From: Algoriphagus marinus
Lineage (GTDB): Bacteria; Bacteroidota; Bacteroidia; Cytophagales; Cyclobacteriaceae
Direction: 5' to 3'
Assembly (NCBI RefSeq): GCF_001936475.1
Contig: NZ_MSPQ01000005.1
Coordinates: 1-64,000, forward strand
Length of the DNA stretch: 64,000 bases
Positions 37,840 through 46,419 of this stretch are shown piece after piece; the first letter of the stretch is position 1; every line of letters starts with the position of its first letter. The position numbers and the translations under genes were made by a program. The notes beneath the pieces were generated by a model, which had not been told where the DNA came from, did not search any database, and saw only the letters and a program-made list of their open reading frames with translations.

Positions 37840-37904
37840 AGAAACAGGTGAGTACAGACCAGTTTCTTTTAAAAATTAACCTAAAATCCCAAAACCACAG
37901 CTAA

Positions 37905-38909
37905 ATGAAATCTATTCTATTACTCTTGCTCTTTTCTCTCGGATATTTTTTTCAAGCTGAAAAACCTATAGAAGTAAAAATCCTGCGCTCAGAATTTATT
38001 TACGAATCAGCCCCTTTTCCCGAATGCCATGCCTCCACTTTGATTGAAACGAATGATGGGATTTTGGCAGCATGGTTTGGAGGGACGCGAGAAAGAAATC
38101 CGGATGTCAGCATTTACACTGCCCGACTTTCGAATGGAAAATGGACTGCACCAGAATTGGTTGCGGACGGGGTAGTCGATGAAAAGCTACGCTATCCAAC
38201 CTGGAATCCAGTTTTAGTTCAGAATAAACCGGATCAACTCACCCTATTTTATAAAGTTGGTCCAAGTCCCCGGGAATGGTGGGGAGCCTATAAAACCTCT
38301 TCAGACCAAGGGAAAACCTGGTCTTCAGAAGTAAAATTGGAAGATGGTTTTCTAGGTCCGATCAAGAACAAATCAGTATTCCTACCCAATGGCGATCTGC
38401 TCCATCCTTCGAGTTTCGAAACGGATAAGGTTTGGACGATTCATGTAGAGAAAAGCGATGCGAATCTTGAAAATTGGAGAAAAATTGAGATCGCCAATGG
38501 AAGCTTCAATGCCATTCAACCCACGGTACTTTTTCATCCAGGAGGGAAAATTCAACTTTTATCAAGAACCCAAGAAGGTAAAGTCGGAGTGAATTGGTCG
38601 GAAGATCAGGGCGAAACTTGGACTCGCGTGCAAGGAAGTTCGCTGATTAACAATAACTCAGGAATCGACGGGGTCACTTTGAAATCAGGCTATCAGCTTT
38701 TGCTTTGTAATCCTTTGACAAAGGGACGCAATAAACTGTCTCTGATGGGATCTGAAGATGGAATAAATTGGAAGGAATTATTGGTTTTGGAAAATCAGGC
38801 CTCAGGAGAATTCAGCTATCCGGCAATTATTCAAGCCAAAGACGGGACTGTTCACTTGACATACACCTACAATCGGAAGAAAATCAAATACGTCTCGCTC
38901 TCCCTTTAA
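37905..38909 (+). CDS. sialidase-like BNR glycoside hydrolase/lyase-type protein
   Basis: 334 aa with a signal peptide (1-18). Two clear BNR/Asp boxes are SSDQGKTW and SEDQGETW. The N-terminal ECHASTLIETNDGILAAWFGG matches the BNR_2 type propeller. There is no clear Y/F-R-I-P motif, so it is probably not a true neuraminidase and could act on uronate-containing or rhamnose-containing glycans. It is separated from the esterase by 65 bp and the lyase by 11 bp. Confidence 0.75.
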   Translation: MKSILLLLLFSLGYFFQAEKPIEVKILRSEFIYESAPFPECHASTLIETNDGILAAWFGGTRERNPDVSIYTARLSNGKWTAPELVADGVVDEKLRYPTWNPVLVQNKPDQLTLFYKVGPSPREWWGAYKTSSDQGKTWSSEVKLEDGFLGPIKNKSVFLPNGDLLHPSSFETDKVWTIHVEKSDANLENWRKIEIANGSFNAIQPTVLFHPGGKIQLLSRTQEGKVGVNWSEDQGETWTRVQGSSLINNNSGIDGVTLKSGYQLLLCNPLTKGRNKLSLMGSEDGINWKELLVLENQASGEFSYPAIIQAKDGTVHLTYTYNRKKIKYVSLSL

Positions 38910-38920
38910 TTTTTCAAATT

Positions 38921-39853
38921 ATGTTGCTCACTAAGCCATTTAAGGGAATTATTCCACCATTGATCACACCATTGAATCCAGACTTTTCGCTTGATTACGA
39001 AAGTCTAGCAAAGGTCATAGAGCATGTAATTGAAGGAGGAGTTCATGGGGTTTTCATCCTAGGTACGACGGGTGAATTTGCCAGTTTAAGGAGGGAAACT
39101 AAGGTGGAATTAATTGAAGAGACGACGAAACTCGTGGCAGGCAGAATTCCAGTCTTAGTGGGAATTACTGACTGCGCCTTTGAAGAGAGTTTGAACTTGG
39201 CCAAAATCGCCAAAGATTTCGGAGCAGATTCGGTGGTTGCTACCACGCCATTTTACATGAATATTGGTCAGGAAGAGTTAGTGAATTATTATGAGAAACT
39301 TGCGAATTCGATTGATTTGCCCCTATTCTTATACAATATGCCGGGCAATACGCATAAGCATATTTCAGCGGATACAGCAGCCAAACTTGCAACACATCCC
39401 AATATCATCGGGATCAAGGACAGTTCGGGTGATCCCTATACATTCCAAGCCTATCTAGAAGCGTTAAAGTCGTTTCCTGAGTTTTCAGTTTTGGTTGGAC
39501 CGGAGGAAATCCTCGCGGATACACTTGCTATGGGAGGAAATGGAGGCGTCACTGGCGGAGCAAATCTTTTCCCAAAACTCTATGTGGCACTTTTTGAGGC
39601 TTTTGAAAAAGGCGAAAAAGATCGAGTTCAAGAATTACAGACGGTAATTCTTTATTTGAGTAAGCAGCTTTATCAAAACGAAAGGTATTCCTCCAGCTAC
39701 CTCAAGGGCTTGAAAGCAGCGATGAGTTTTGAAGGCTTATGTCAAGGGATTTTGGCCTTACCTCTTGTGGCATTTAATCAGTCGGAAAAAGAAGAACTGA
39801 AGGAAAAATATAAAGCCGTAAAAAAGGCTGTTACAAAAGTCCTAGCTACCTAA
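38921..39853 (+). CDS. DapA/NanA-family aldolase (dihydrodipicolinate synthase-like)
   Basis: 310 aa from ATG 38921. The TIM barrel has GTTGEFASL (about 48), the Tyr in LFLYNMPG and the Schiff-base Lys in IIGIKDSSGD. Members are DHDPS, N-acetylneuraminate lyase or 2-keto-3-deoxy-sugar aldolases. Context (sialidase-like gene upstream, sodium symporter downstream) favours a catabolic aldolase for a sialic-acid-like or keto-deoxy sugar acid, over lysine synthesis. Its exact substrate is undetermined. An upstream in-frame extension overlaps the sialidase-like gene and is not a plausible start. Confidence 0.88.
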   Translation: MLLTKPFKGIIPPLITPLNPDFSLDYESLAKVIEHVIEGGVHGVFILGTTGEFASLRRETKVELIEETTKLVAGRIPVLVGITDCAFEESLNLAKIAKDFGADSVVATTPFYMNIGQEELVNYYEKLANSIDLPLFLYNMPGNTHKHISADTAAKLATHPNIIGIKDSSGDPYTFQAYLEALKSFPEFSVLVGPEEILADTLAMGGNGGVTGGANLFPKLYVALFEAFEKGEKDRVQELQTVILYLSKQLYQNERYSSSYLKGLKAAMSFEGLCQGILALPLVAFNQSEKEELKEKYKAVKKAVTKVLAT

Positions 39854-39880
39854 AATTAAGACAAAAGTTTTCCAAGACTT

Positions 39881-41365
39881 ATGAATCTACCTATTCTTGA
39901 TTTAGCGATTTTTTTGGTTTACATGGTGGCGATTGTGGTTTTTGGGATTTCCTTTTCTTTCCGGAAAAGAACTGCAAATGACTTCAGCACCGGAGGAGGT
40001 CGACTTCCAGCTTGGGCATTAGGGATGTCGATTTTTGCGACTTTCGTGAGCAGTATCAGTTTTTTGGCTTTGCCTGGAAATGCTTTTGGTGGCAATTGGA
40101 ACAGCTTTGTCTTCAGCCTTTCAATTCCGATAGCGGCTTGGATTGCTGTGAAATTCTTTGTGCCACTATATCGGCGATTCAACTCTGAATCTGCCTATTT
40201 TTACCTCGAGGAGCGATTTGGAACTTGGGCTAGAATCTACGCTTCTGTTTTCTACCTGCTTACGCAACTGGCTCGAATGGGCGCGATACTCTATTTGTTA
40301 GCCCTTCCAATGCAGGCGCTTTTTGGCTGGAGCATCCCGATTATCATTGCTTGCACAGGCTTGAGTGTGATCGTTTATTCCATGTTTGGAGGACTAGAAG
40401 CCGTCGTATGGACAGATGCGATACAGGGAATCGTATTGATCACAGGAGCCTTGGCTTGTCTGGGAGTGATTTTCTGGACTATTCCAGGAGGAGTTTCTGC
40501 AAGTTTAATTACCGCATTGGAAGCGGACAAATTCAGTTTGGGAAGTTTTGATTTTAACTTTTCGAACTCCACATTTTGGATGATTTTAGTCTATGGACTT
40601 TTTATCAATCTCCAAAATTTCGGAGTGGACCAAAGCTATGTGCAGCGCTACATTTCCGCCAAAACAGAAAAAGATGCCATCAAATCCACTTGGCTGGGCG
40701 CTTTGCTTTATGTTCCAGTTTCCTTTTTGTTTTTCCTGATTGGCACTTCGCTTTGGGTTTTCTATCAAGTTCAACCAGAATTATTATCCATAGAAATTGC
40801 ATCTAAAGCCGATCAGGTATTCCCGTATTTCATCGTAAACCAATTACCTGCGGGACTGACCGGATTATTGATTGCAGCCATTTTCGCAGCAGGGATGAGC
40901 ACGGTTTCGACCAGTATTAACAGTTCGGCAACTTTGATTCTTTCCGATCACTTTAAAAAATACATCCATCCAAATCCTTCAGAAAAAACATCCTTACGAG
41001 TACTTCGAATAGCTTCCTTGGTAATGGGCTTGTCCAGTATTTTGATCGGCTGGGCATTTAACGGAGTGGAAAGCGCACTGGAAACCTGGTGGGCTTTGGC
41101 CTCGATCTTTAGCGGGGGAGTTTTGGGATTATTCCTTTTGGGATTTATCCTGAGGAAAACTACCAGTCGCCAAGCGGGACTCGCAGTTCTTGGAGGAGTT
41201 TTGGTGATTGGTTGGATGAGTTTACCTGCGATTCTCAAGCTTGCCGGAACTGATTTCTCCTGGAGTCAGCCGCTTCATTCCAATATGACGATCGTGATGG
41301 GTACGCTGACAATTTTTGTGATTGGATTCGTATTGAGTTCATTTTCAAAATCCAACTCAAAGTGA
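39881..41365 (+). CDS. sodium:solute symporter (SSS family)
   Basis: 494 aa with 13 predicted membrane helices and the SSS signature (DFSTGGGRLPAWALGMSIFATFVSSISFL near 33-60, and GGLEAVVWTDAIQGIVLI near 165). It probably takes up the product of the enzymes encoded upstream, such as a sugar acid or sialic acid. It starts 27 bp after the aldolase gene, so they are likely co-transcribed. Confidence 0.88.
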   Translation: MNLPILDLAIFLVYMVAIVVFGISFSFRKRTANDFSTGGGRLPAWALGMSIFATFVSSISFLALPGNAFGGNWNSFVFSLSIPIAAWIAVKFFVPLYRRFNSESAYFYLEERFGTWARIYASVFYLLTQLARMGAILYLLALPMQALFGWSIPIIIACTGLSVIVYSMFGGLEAVVWTDAIQGIVLITGALACLGVIFWTIPGGVSASLITALEADKFSLGSFDFNFSNSTFWMILVYGLFINLQNFGVDQSYVQRYISAKTEKDAIKSTWLGALLYVPVSFLFFLIGTSLWVFYQVQPELLSIEIASKADQVFPYFIVNQLPAGLTGLLIAAIFAAGMSTVSTSINSSATLILSDHFKKYIHPNPSEKTSLRVLRIASLVMGLSSILIGWAFNGVESALETWWALASIFSGGVLGLFLLGFILRKTTSRQAGLAVLGGVLVIGWMSLPAILKLAGTDFSWSQPLHSNMTIVMGTLTIFVIGFVLSSFSKSNSK

Positions 41366-41462
41366 TTCTCCAAAATTTCCCAAATTTCACTATTCGTTAT
41401 TCATCATTCGATATTTCGAAAATTGAGACTGAAAATTTAGAGATTAGAGATTCAGAACTAGC

Positions 41463-41590
41463 CCAAGCATTGTCTTCACTCGCGTTTGTCAAAAATTGAT
41501 TCATCAGTCTGAATACTTTTTCAAAGCTGTTGGTGAGACTGGAACCTTGGCGGTGGCGATGAAGCGAGAATCAGGGCAATGGAAAAAGGT
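41463..41590. repeat. degenerate dispersed repeat, noncoding
   Basis: TGTCTTCACTCGCGTTTGTC at 41469-41488 and GTTGGTGAGACTGGAAC at 41529-41545, followed by CTTGGCGGTGGCG, are decayed members of the GTTCGTG/CACGAAC palindrome family. No gene is seen in the surrounding gap. Confidence 0.45.
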
Positions 41591-41642
41591 CCAAGTCGAT
41601 AAACTTGAACCTTTCAAAATTTGAAATAGGAAAGATATCACC

Positions 41643-41984
41643 TTAAATCAAAGTTATCTTGAACTTCAATTTCCCTTCCACAGGCCCTCTTGGTTCGTAT
41701 TTAAAATAAAATTTATTGGAATAGTATTCACCTCGGATTAATGTATCGATCTTTCCTTGAGCTTTGAATTTGTAGATATTATTGATAATTATTTCCCCCT
41801 CCAATTCTCCTTCAATATCCAATTTATAGTAATTGATATAATCCCCACAATCCGTAAAGTCAATTTTTTCATCATAGGGGGCATTCAAATCAAATTGAGC
41901 TACTTCGTACTGGCATTCTTCTCTGGGAGAGCATCCAATGAATGAATAGCAAGCGCACAAAATTAGTAGTAGAACTTTCCGCAT
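41643..41984 (-). CDS. small lipoprotein, paralogue of next gene
   Basis: 113 aa from ATG 41984 (MRKVLLLILCACYSFIGC), which gives a clean signal peptide and lipobox FIGC; an upstream in-frame ATG does not. After the Cys it follows the pattern C-..-FDLN-x-Y-x-E-x-[IL]DF-x2-CG and DTLIRGEYYSNKFYFKYEPRGPVEGKLKFKI. This matches the protein encoded at 42035-42391 almost position by position, so the pair are tandem duplicates. Function is unknown. Confidence 0.7.
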   Translation of the reverse strand: MRKVLLLILCACYSFIGCSPREECQYEVAQFDLNAPYDEKIDFTDCGDYINYYKLDIEGELEGEIIINNIYKFKAQGKIDTLIRGEYYSNKFYFKYEPRGPVEGKLKFKITLI

Positions 41985-42034
41985 TATTGAAAAATTAAAT
42001 TTGGACCTAGTAAAACGAAACCTGTTATCCTCAA

Positions 42035-42391
42035 TCATTCCAAAATCACCTTAAAGGTCAATTCCCCTTTTACTTCTCCCAAAGGTCTGTAATAGAAGTT
42101 AAAACGATCCGAATAGTACTCAGCTGTAATTAAGGTATCATAATGACCTTTCCCTTCAACTTTGAAAGACTCTCCAACAAGAAAATCTCCATACACCTCG
42201 CCTGAAATACGAATGCTGTGGTAAGTCACCTGTTTTAAACCACAAGCCGAAAAATCTAATTCTTCTTTGTAATTGTTATTCAGGTCAAAACTACTTACGT
42301 GTCTTTCACAGACTTTGCCTGTGCAAGCTGATAAGACTAGCCCAAATAAAAATAACATAGACAAGGTCGATAGTTTAATTACAAAAGCCAT
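42035..42391 (-). CDS. small lipoprotein, paralogue of previous gene
   Basis: 118 aa with lipobox VLSAC (Cys about 23). It shares with the 41643 gene the pattern SSFDLNNNYKEELDFSACG and DTLITAEYYSDRFNFYYRPLGEVKGELTFKVIL. Its start overlaps the end of the DUF6973-like gene by 17 bp, suggesting one transcript of three lipoproteins. A 5' fragment of this gene (42238-42291) reappears at 46367-46419. Function is unknown. Confidence 0.75.
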   Translation of the reverse strand: MAFVIKLSTLSMLFLFGLVLSACTGKVCERHVSSFDLNNNYKEELDFSACGLKQVTYHSIRISGEVYGDFLVGESFKVEGKGHYDTLITAEYYSDRFNFYYRPLGEVKGELTFKVILE

Positions 42392-43783
42392 AAGAACTAA
42401 TTATTTCAGAATTTCTTGTGATACCGTTATCTTCCCTTCGTGGGAATATAATTTTTAATCCTCCATTTCTTAAACTTGAAAGAATCTCTTCAATCAAAAT
42501 TTGATTGTCGTTAAAATTATTAATAGACAAATTTAAATTTTTACTACCTATTTCTCTTCCAATCGAATTATTGTGAAGATCCATATTTTTTTCTAGGTCA
42601 TTATACCCAGAACATTCATGTGCAGTTGCAAGCAATATTGCAAGGTCCAAAGGAACAGTTATTACATTTAAAGCATTCCAATAGGCATGCCTGAATGCAT
42701 CACCACAATTATTCCAGGTATCCAATATGATTGGACTAAATAACCCTTTGGTATGCTCTTCAGCCCAAACACTATTGTTAAAGATTTGAATTATAGAATT
42801 AAATCTGTGCAAATTAGAAACAACAACCTCTTTCTCACAATCATTTATTGTTCGAAATACGTTTTCTAAATACGCAATTGCCTTATCTTCCTCCTCCTCA
42901 CAATCCACTGGCAAATCAATGATATTCCCATCAGGAACTTCGCAAGGATCAGCTTCAGGTGGAGTTGTTCCTCCTCCGCCACCCCATCCTTCATCGTCGA
43001 GGACTGGTGGAGTCGTTTCATAATATTCGCATTCCATGGTAACATACCTATCCAAAACTTGTCGATCGCTACAACCAAACCCCTCTTGGCAAGTAACCTG
43101 ATACTCAGTATAAGTTACTTCATAACAAACAGACTCTAGTAATACTTTTGAATTTTCTTGACTGGTCTTTTGATTGTCTTTTTTTACAGGCTTGATTCTT
43201 TTGACCTTTTCACCAGCCTTGATTCTCCAGCCTCCAATAAGTTTTTCATTCCATTTGTAAAACAAATACTTTCCTGAAAAGTCAGCAGGTATTTTTTGAT
43301 ATCCTCCAGCCAGAAAATCTGCCAGTTTAAATTTCCTTTCTGCATCATCCGGATAGATTTTTAGGATATAAGGAACATAATTTCCATTTGCTTTTGGGAA
43401 TAATATCAAAGTGTGAAGAATGGTCTCTTCAGAAAAGGAAGGCCCGATCAAATGCTCCGGCACTATTAAATCCTCATAGTCCAATTGCACTTCGATTACC
43501 TTTTTACCATCAGCTTGAATGTAAGTTTTGGCTCTATCCCAGTTTACTTTTTTTCGAATTTCCTTGGCATTGATTCTTGCATTTGCAGAGCCTTGATCCC
43601 AAAAGGAGGTTTCATTGGACTCAAACCAAGTCTTTGCAGCTAAGACTTCGGATGAGATTGGGATTTCATAATTATCTGTTTCATCCTCAATACATGAGGT
43701 GAAGAGGTACGCTATGCTACAAAAAGCAAAAACAGCTAATAAAAGGTTGTTTTTGGTTGTTTTTGGTTGTTTTTGGTTATCAT
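42375..43783 (-). pseudogene. DUF6973-like lipoprotein gene, out of frame by 10-bp repeat
   Basis: The intact part reads from a GTG at 43490 for 371 codons. The same frame continues open upstream through a full lipoprotein signal (LLLAVFAFCSIAYLFTSC) to the repeat at 43745-43774. The natural ATG (43783-43781) is out of frame with three repeat copies and hits TAG after 15 codons. With four copies, or one, it would join the frame. The C-terminal third has DAFRHAYWNAL, ATAHE and MDLHNNSIGREIG, resembling DUF6973. A Gly-rich linker (GWGGGGGTTPPEAD) precedes it. In this sequence the exported form appears off. Confidence 0.75.
43745..43774 (-). repeat. 3 x 10-bp tandem repeat, candidate phase-variation tract
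   Basis: Three perfect copies of GGTTGTTTTT (plus strand) lie immediately after the start codon of the DUF6973-like lipoprotein gene, with a fourth partial copy GGTTAT next to them. Ten bases is not a multiple of three, so each gain or loss changes the reading frame. Confidence 0.75.
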
Positions 43784-43976
43784 ATTTAAAAATTAAATTT
43801 TTACAATTAAAAAATAGTTTTCAACTATTGCAAATTAAGTTTGACTAAAATTCTGATTTCCTTACACTTTTAATTTTTGTAGTTTGATATTCAGGAAATT
43901 AAACTTGAAATGCAATTACTTTAAAAACTTGTTATCAAAGAACAGCTTCAGCAGCTTAACCAATTCTTTGAATCCG

Positions 43977-43994
43977 GTTCGTGATGACACGAAC
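43977..43994. repeat. dispersed palindromic repeat copy
   Basis: GTTCGTGATGACACGAAC, with 7-bp arms, is followed by CACGGCGGCGG. Related copies are at 44214, 46233 and 49602, and degenerate ones at 33777 and 41529. All are intergenic. Confidence 0.65.
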
Positions 43995-44049
43995 CACGGC
44001 GGCGGTGATAAAGCCAAAATCTTTCTTCTATACGGATAATAGCTTTTTA

Positions 44050-44164
44050 AGGCGCGTGGGGAGGGCGCAATAGCGGGCCGGCGCTGGGCTGTGCGGCAGA
44101 AGCTTTATTGCGTCTTGTCCCGATAGCAATCGGGATTGGTTCTTTTTTGCCAAGAAAAAAGAAC
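44050..44164. repeat. GC-rich repeat block with nested hairpins
   Basis: A GC-rich block (44050-44098) unlike the surrounding AT-rich DNA is followed by TCCCGAT-AGCA-ATCGGGA (44118-44135). A second hairpin has arms GTTCTTTTTT and AAAAAAGAAC (44139-44164). The compact layout suggests a REP/MITE-like element without coding capacity. I recall similar blocks in other Bacteroidota, but could not check. Confidence 0.55.
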
Positions 44165-44213
44165 AGGAAGAATTAGAAAATATCAAGGAATAATTTATAC
44201 GAGATCTTTCGCT

Positions 44214-44231
44214 GTTCGTGAAGACACAAAC
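44214..44231. repeat. dispersed palindromic repeat copy (diverged)
   Basis: GTTCGTGAAGACACAAAC, one base changed in the right arm relative to the copy at 49602, followed by AGTAGCGATG. It lies shortly before the ABC transporter gene. Confidence 0.55.
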
Positions 44232-44333
44232 AGTAGCGATGCCTAATATTTCCCTCCTTTCACATTTTTTAATTCAGAGCTATTCCTTCAATTTCCTACT
44301 TTAACTCTTGGAAACCGACGTCTTAAAAACCCG

Positions 44334-44966
44334 ATGCTTGAAATCTCCCACTTCAAAAAGGCTTATTCTACTGGATTCGAACTGAAATTCGACTCGCTTC
44401 AGCTACCAAAGGGAATCCATCTAATTAAGGGGGAGAATGGAAGCGGGAAGTCCACTTTGCTCAAAGCAATATCAGGGATTCATTCTTTTGAGGGCGAGAT
44501 AAGTCTCAATGGAATTTCCCTTAAATTAGAACCCATACGGTTTCGGAAAATGGTCAACTACTCAGATGCTGAGCCCATGTTTCCTGACTTCTTGAATCTG
44601 GATGAATTGATTGCTTTTGTGGCGGATACCAAAGGAGCTGATGTTGCTCAAATCAGACACTTGAAAACAGAATTGGGAATTGGCGATTATGCTAAAAATC
44701 CCCTTGCCTCCTACTCCTCCGGAATGCTCAAGAAAGCAGGATTGATTTTGGCATTTCTTGGAAATCCTCAACTGATCATTTTGGATGAGCCATTTACCAC
44801 CATTGACGTGGAAACTCAGGATCGCCTTAAAAAATTGGTACTTTCTTATGTTGTCGATGGCAAAAGCTTTTTGATCACTTCCCATTTGGCAGACTTTGAA
44901 AAACTTTTTGAATACCGCTCCATTCTGGAAATCGCGGATGGAAAACTGAGCAAGGTTTATGGATGA
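44334..44966 (+). CDS. ABC transporter ATP-binding protein
   Basis: 210 aa. Walker A is GENGSGKST (about 33-41), the signature is YSSGMLKK (about 129), Walker B is LIILDEPF (about 148) and a switch His lies in LITSHL. A complete short ABC ATPase. Its end overlaps the membrane protein gene by 8 bp, so the two form one exporter or importer unit. Lack of a substrate-binding protein suggests export or lipid/peptide handling. Confidence 0.9.
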   Translation: MLEISHFKKAYSTGFELKFDSLQLPKGIHLIKGENGSGKSTLLKAISGIHSFEGEISLNGISLKLEPIRFRKMVNYSDAEPMFPDFLNLDELIAFVADTKGADVAQIRHLKTELGIGDYAKNPLASYSSGMLKKAGLILAFLGNPQLIILDEPFTTIDVETQDRLKKLVLSYVVDGKSFLITSHLADFEKLFEYRSILEIADGKLSKVYG

Positions 44967-46020
44967 TTTCTATACCAAATCTTTCGTAATCCCATTTTAT
45001 AAAGCCTTTCTTGGCTTTTTCATTCTAGTTATTTTAATCTCCACAGTTTTCATGGAGTTCAAACAGCATGTCTTGCTTGCAGAGCGGGTCCTAGAAAATG
45101 ATCAATTTTTCCTCGGGGTTCTCGGGGCTTTTTTGACTTTTGAAATCTTCCAAGAGCGCTACCAACTCAATCAGATGAATGATTTGCGCTATCGAGTTTT
45201 TCATTCACTAGCCTTCTTTTCTATTCCGAAATTATTGAAAATACAGCTCAGTATTTGGACCAAAACACATGCATTACTCTTGATTTATGCAGTATTTCTA
45301 AGTTATATCGGTTTACAATCTCAAAGTCTGCTAAAGCCTATTCTACTCTGGTTCTTTGTTCTTGGAGTTTTTAGTCTGGATTTTAGCCTGTTCTATTTCA
45401 AACTCAGGCGTCCTTTTCCCGATAAGGTGATTTCAAAAGCTATCCTATTTCCAAGGATTCCATTCGGCTTTTGGTTTCTGAAACATTTAGCAACTAATAG
45501 ACCAATGCTGATTATTGCGGTCAAACTCGTTTCATTGATCTTATTGAATGGCTTCTTTTTCTCCTATGAGTCCGGAGGATACGATCTGAGATGGATTGCC
45601 TTTGGCTTGCTATGCGCTGCGTTTATTCACTTTCCAGTTTGGTTGGAAAAGGTAAGATTTGATGCAGAAGAATTGAGCTATTTCTTAAATCTTCCCCGAT
45701 TCCTATTCTTAAAAATCCGCCATCAGCTCACCAGCATAGTGCTCTTTATCTTACCGGAGTTGATCCTGATTGGAATCAAATTCAATGGAGAAGAACTTGG
45801 GCTTATCGTACTAAACCTAAGTTTCTTCTTTGTCTCGATGAATCTCGGCTTGCTCGGCCTAGTCGTATTTCAATCCCAACACATCGATTGGACCAAAGCA
45901 ATCATTGGAGCGTTCTTTCTGATATTCTTAATGATCCTATTCAGCGTACCTTTTTATTTGATTGCATTTTTTGGATTGGCAGCTTTCATTTTAGCGGTAA
46001 AAAATCCCTATCGGATTTAA
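44959..46020 (+). CDS. ABC transporter membrane partner (unrecognised family)
   Basis: 353 aa with about eight hydrophobic segments spread along its length. It has an internal polar stretch (FPDKVISKAILFPRIPFG). No named permease motif is evident. The 8-bp overlap with the ATPase gene argues that it is the permease of the pair. Substrate unknown. Confidence 0.7.
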   Translation: MDDFYTKSFVIPFYKAFLGFFILVILISTVFMEFKQHVLLAERVLENDQFFLGVLGAFLTFEIFQERYQLNQMNDLRYRVFHSLAFFSIPKLLKIQLSIWTKTHALLLIYAVFLSYIGLQSQSLLKPILLWFFVLGVFSLDFSLFYFKLRRPFPDKVISKAILFPRIPFGFWFLKHLATNRPMLIIAVKLVSLILLNGFFFSYESGGYDLRWIAFGLLCAAFIHFPVWLEKVRFDAEELSYFLNLPRFLFLKIRHQLTSIVLFILPELILIGIKFNGEELGLIVLNLSFFFVSMNLGLLGLVVFQSQHIDWTKAIIGAFFLIFLMILFSVPFYLIAFFGLAAFILAVKNPYRI

Positions 46021-46411
46021 GTTGGAGCCAAGTGAGTGCCTTTACTCACGCATATCAAAAAAACAGCTTAAGCAGCTTAAACAATTAAGGTCCCTAAAAA
46101 ACAACCCGTGGCGATAGCAAAATAAAATTCTTTAAGCCTTTCATTTTGACCTTTGCTGTCTTACTGGTTAAAAAACCTTCGTGTCCGCCGTGTTTTCCTC
46201 TGCGACCTTGGTGGTTGAAAATAATTTACTGCGTTTCGTGAGACACGAACCGCGGCGGAGACAAATCATAAATCTAATATCCCAAATCTAAAATCCCCTC
46301 ACATCTCCTTCAACTCTCCCACCACTTTGGTAATCGTCTGCTTGGCATCCCCGGTAAGCATCATAACCACAAGCTGAAAAATCTAATTCCTTTTCGTAAT
46401 TGTTATTCAAG
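46021..46411. other. mosaic of gene fragments and repeats
   Basis: 391 bp without a gene. 46110-46362 is an imperfect copy of 49478-49736, including a pntB tail. 46367-46419 is a copy of part of the lipoprotein gene at 42238-42291. The segment is a scar of recombination. Confidence 0.65.
46110..46362. repeat. direct repeat 1, contains duplicated pntB 3' end
   Basis: Aligns by eye with 49478-49736 in the same orientation with scattered substitutions. On the minus strand its distal part encodes DAKQTITKVVGELKEM and a stop, matching the pntB C-terminus (DAKQTITKVVSEMKEM). It also holds a palindromic repeat copy at 46233-46250 (TTTCGTGagaCACGAAC). The block between the two repeats is the protease/lipoprotein cassette. 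Confidence 0.75.
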
Positions 46412-46419
46412 TCAAATCT
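46367..46419 (-). pseudogene. fragment of the 42035-42391 lipoprotein gene
   Basis: The sequence around ACCACAAGC and TCGTAATTGTTATTCA matches 42238-42291 with about eight differences over 53 bases. It encodes a scrap of the conserved FDLNNNYKE-xx-DFSACG segment. It abuts the pntB-tail fragment directly and supplies the stop codon of the next lipoprotein gene. Confidence 0.65.

Larger units (their letters stand above)
43784..44333. other. repeat-rich intergenic region
   Basis: 550 bp without a supported gene. It holds the promoter side of the lipoprotein gene, a GTTCGTG/CACGAAC palindrome (43977-43994), a GC-rich repeat block (44050-44164) and a second partial palindrome (44214-44231). Confidence 0.55.

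Noticed and set aside
38768..38920. Upstream extension of the aldolase start
   Set aside because: It runs inside the preceding gene and lacks family similarity; ATG 38921 begins the known N-terminal pattern.
43745..43774. Start of a CRISPR-like array
   Set aside because: Units are 10 bp, directly adjacent, with no spacers and no cas genes.
46309..46362. A second pntB gene
   Set aside because: Only the last about 17 codons are present; it is a fragment within a direct repeat.
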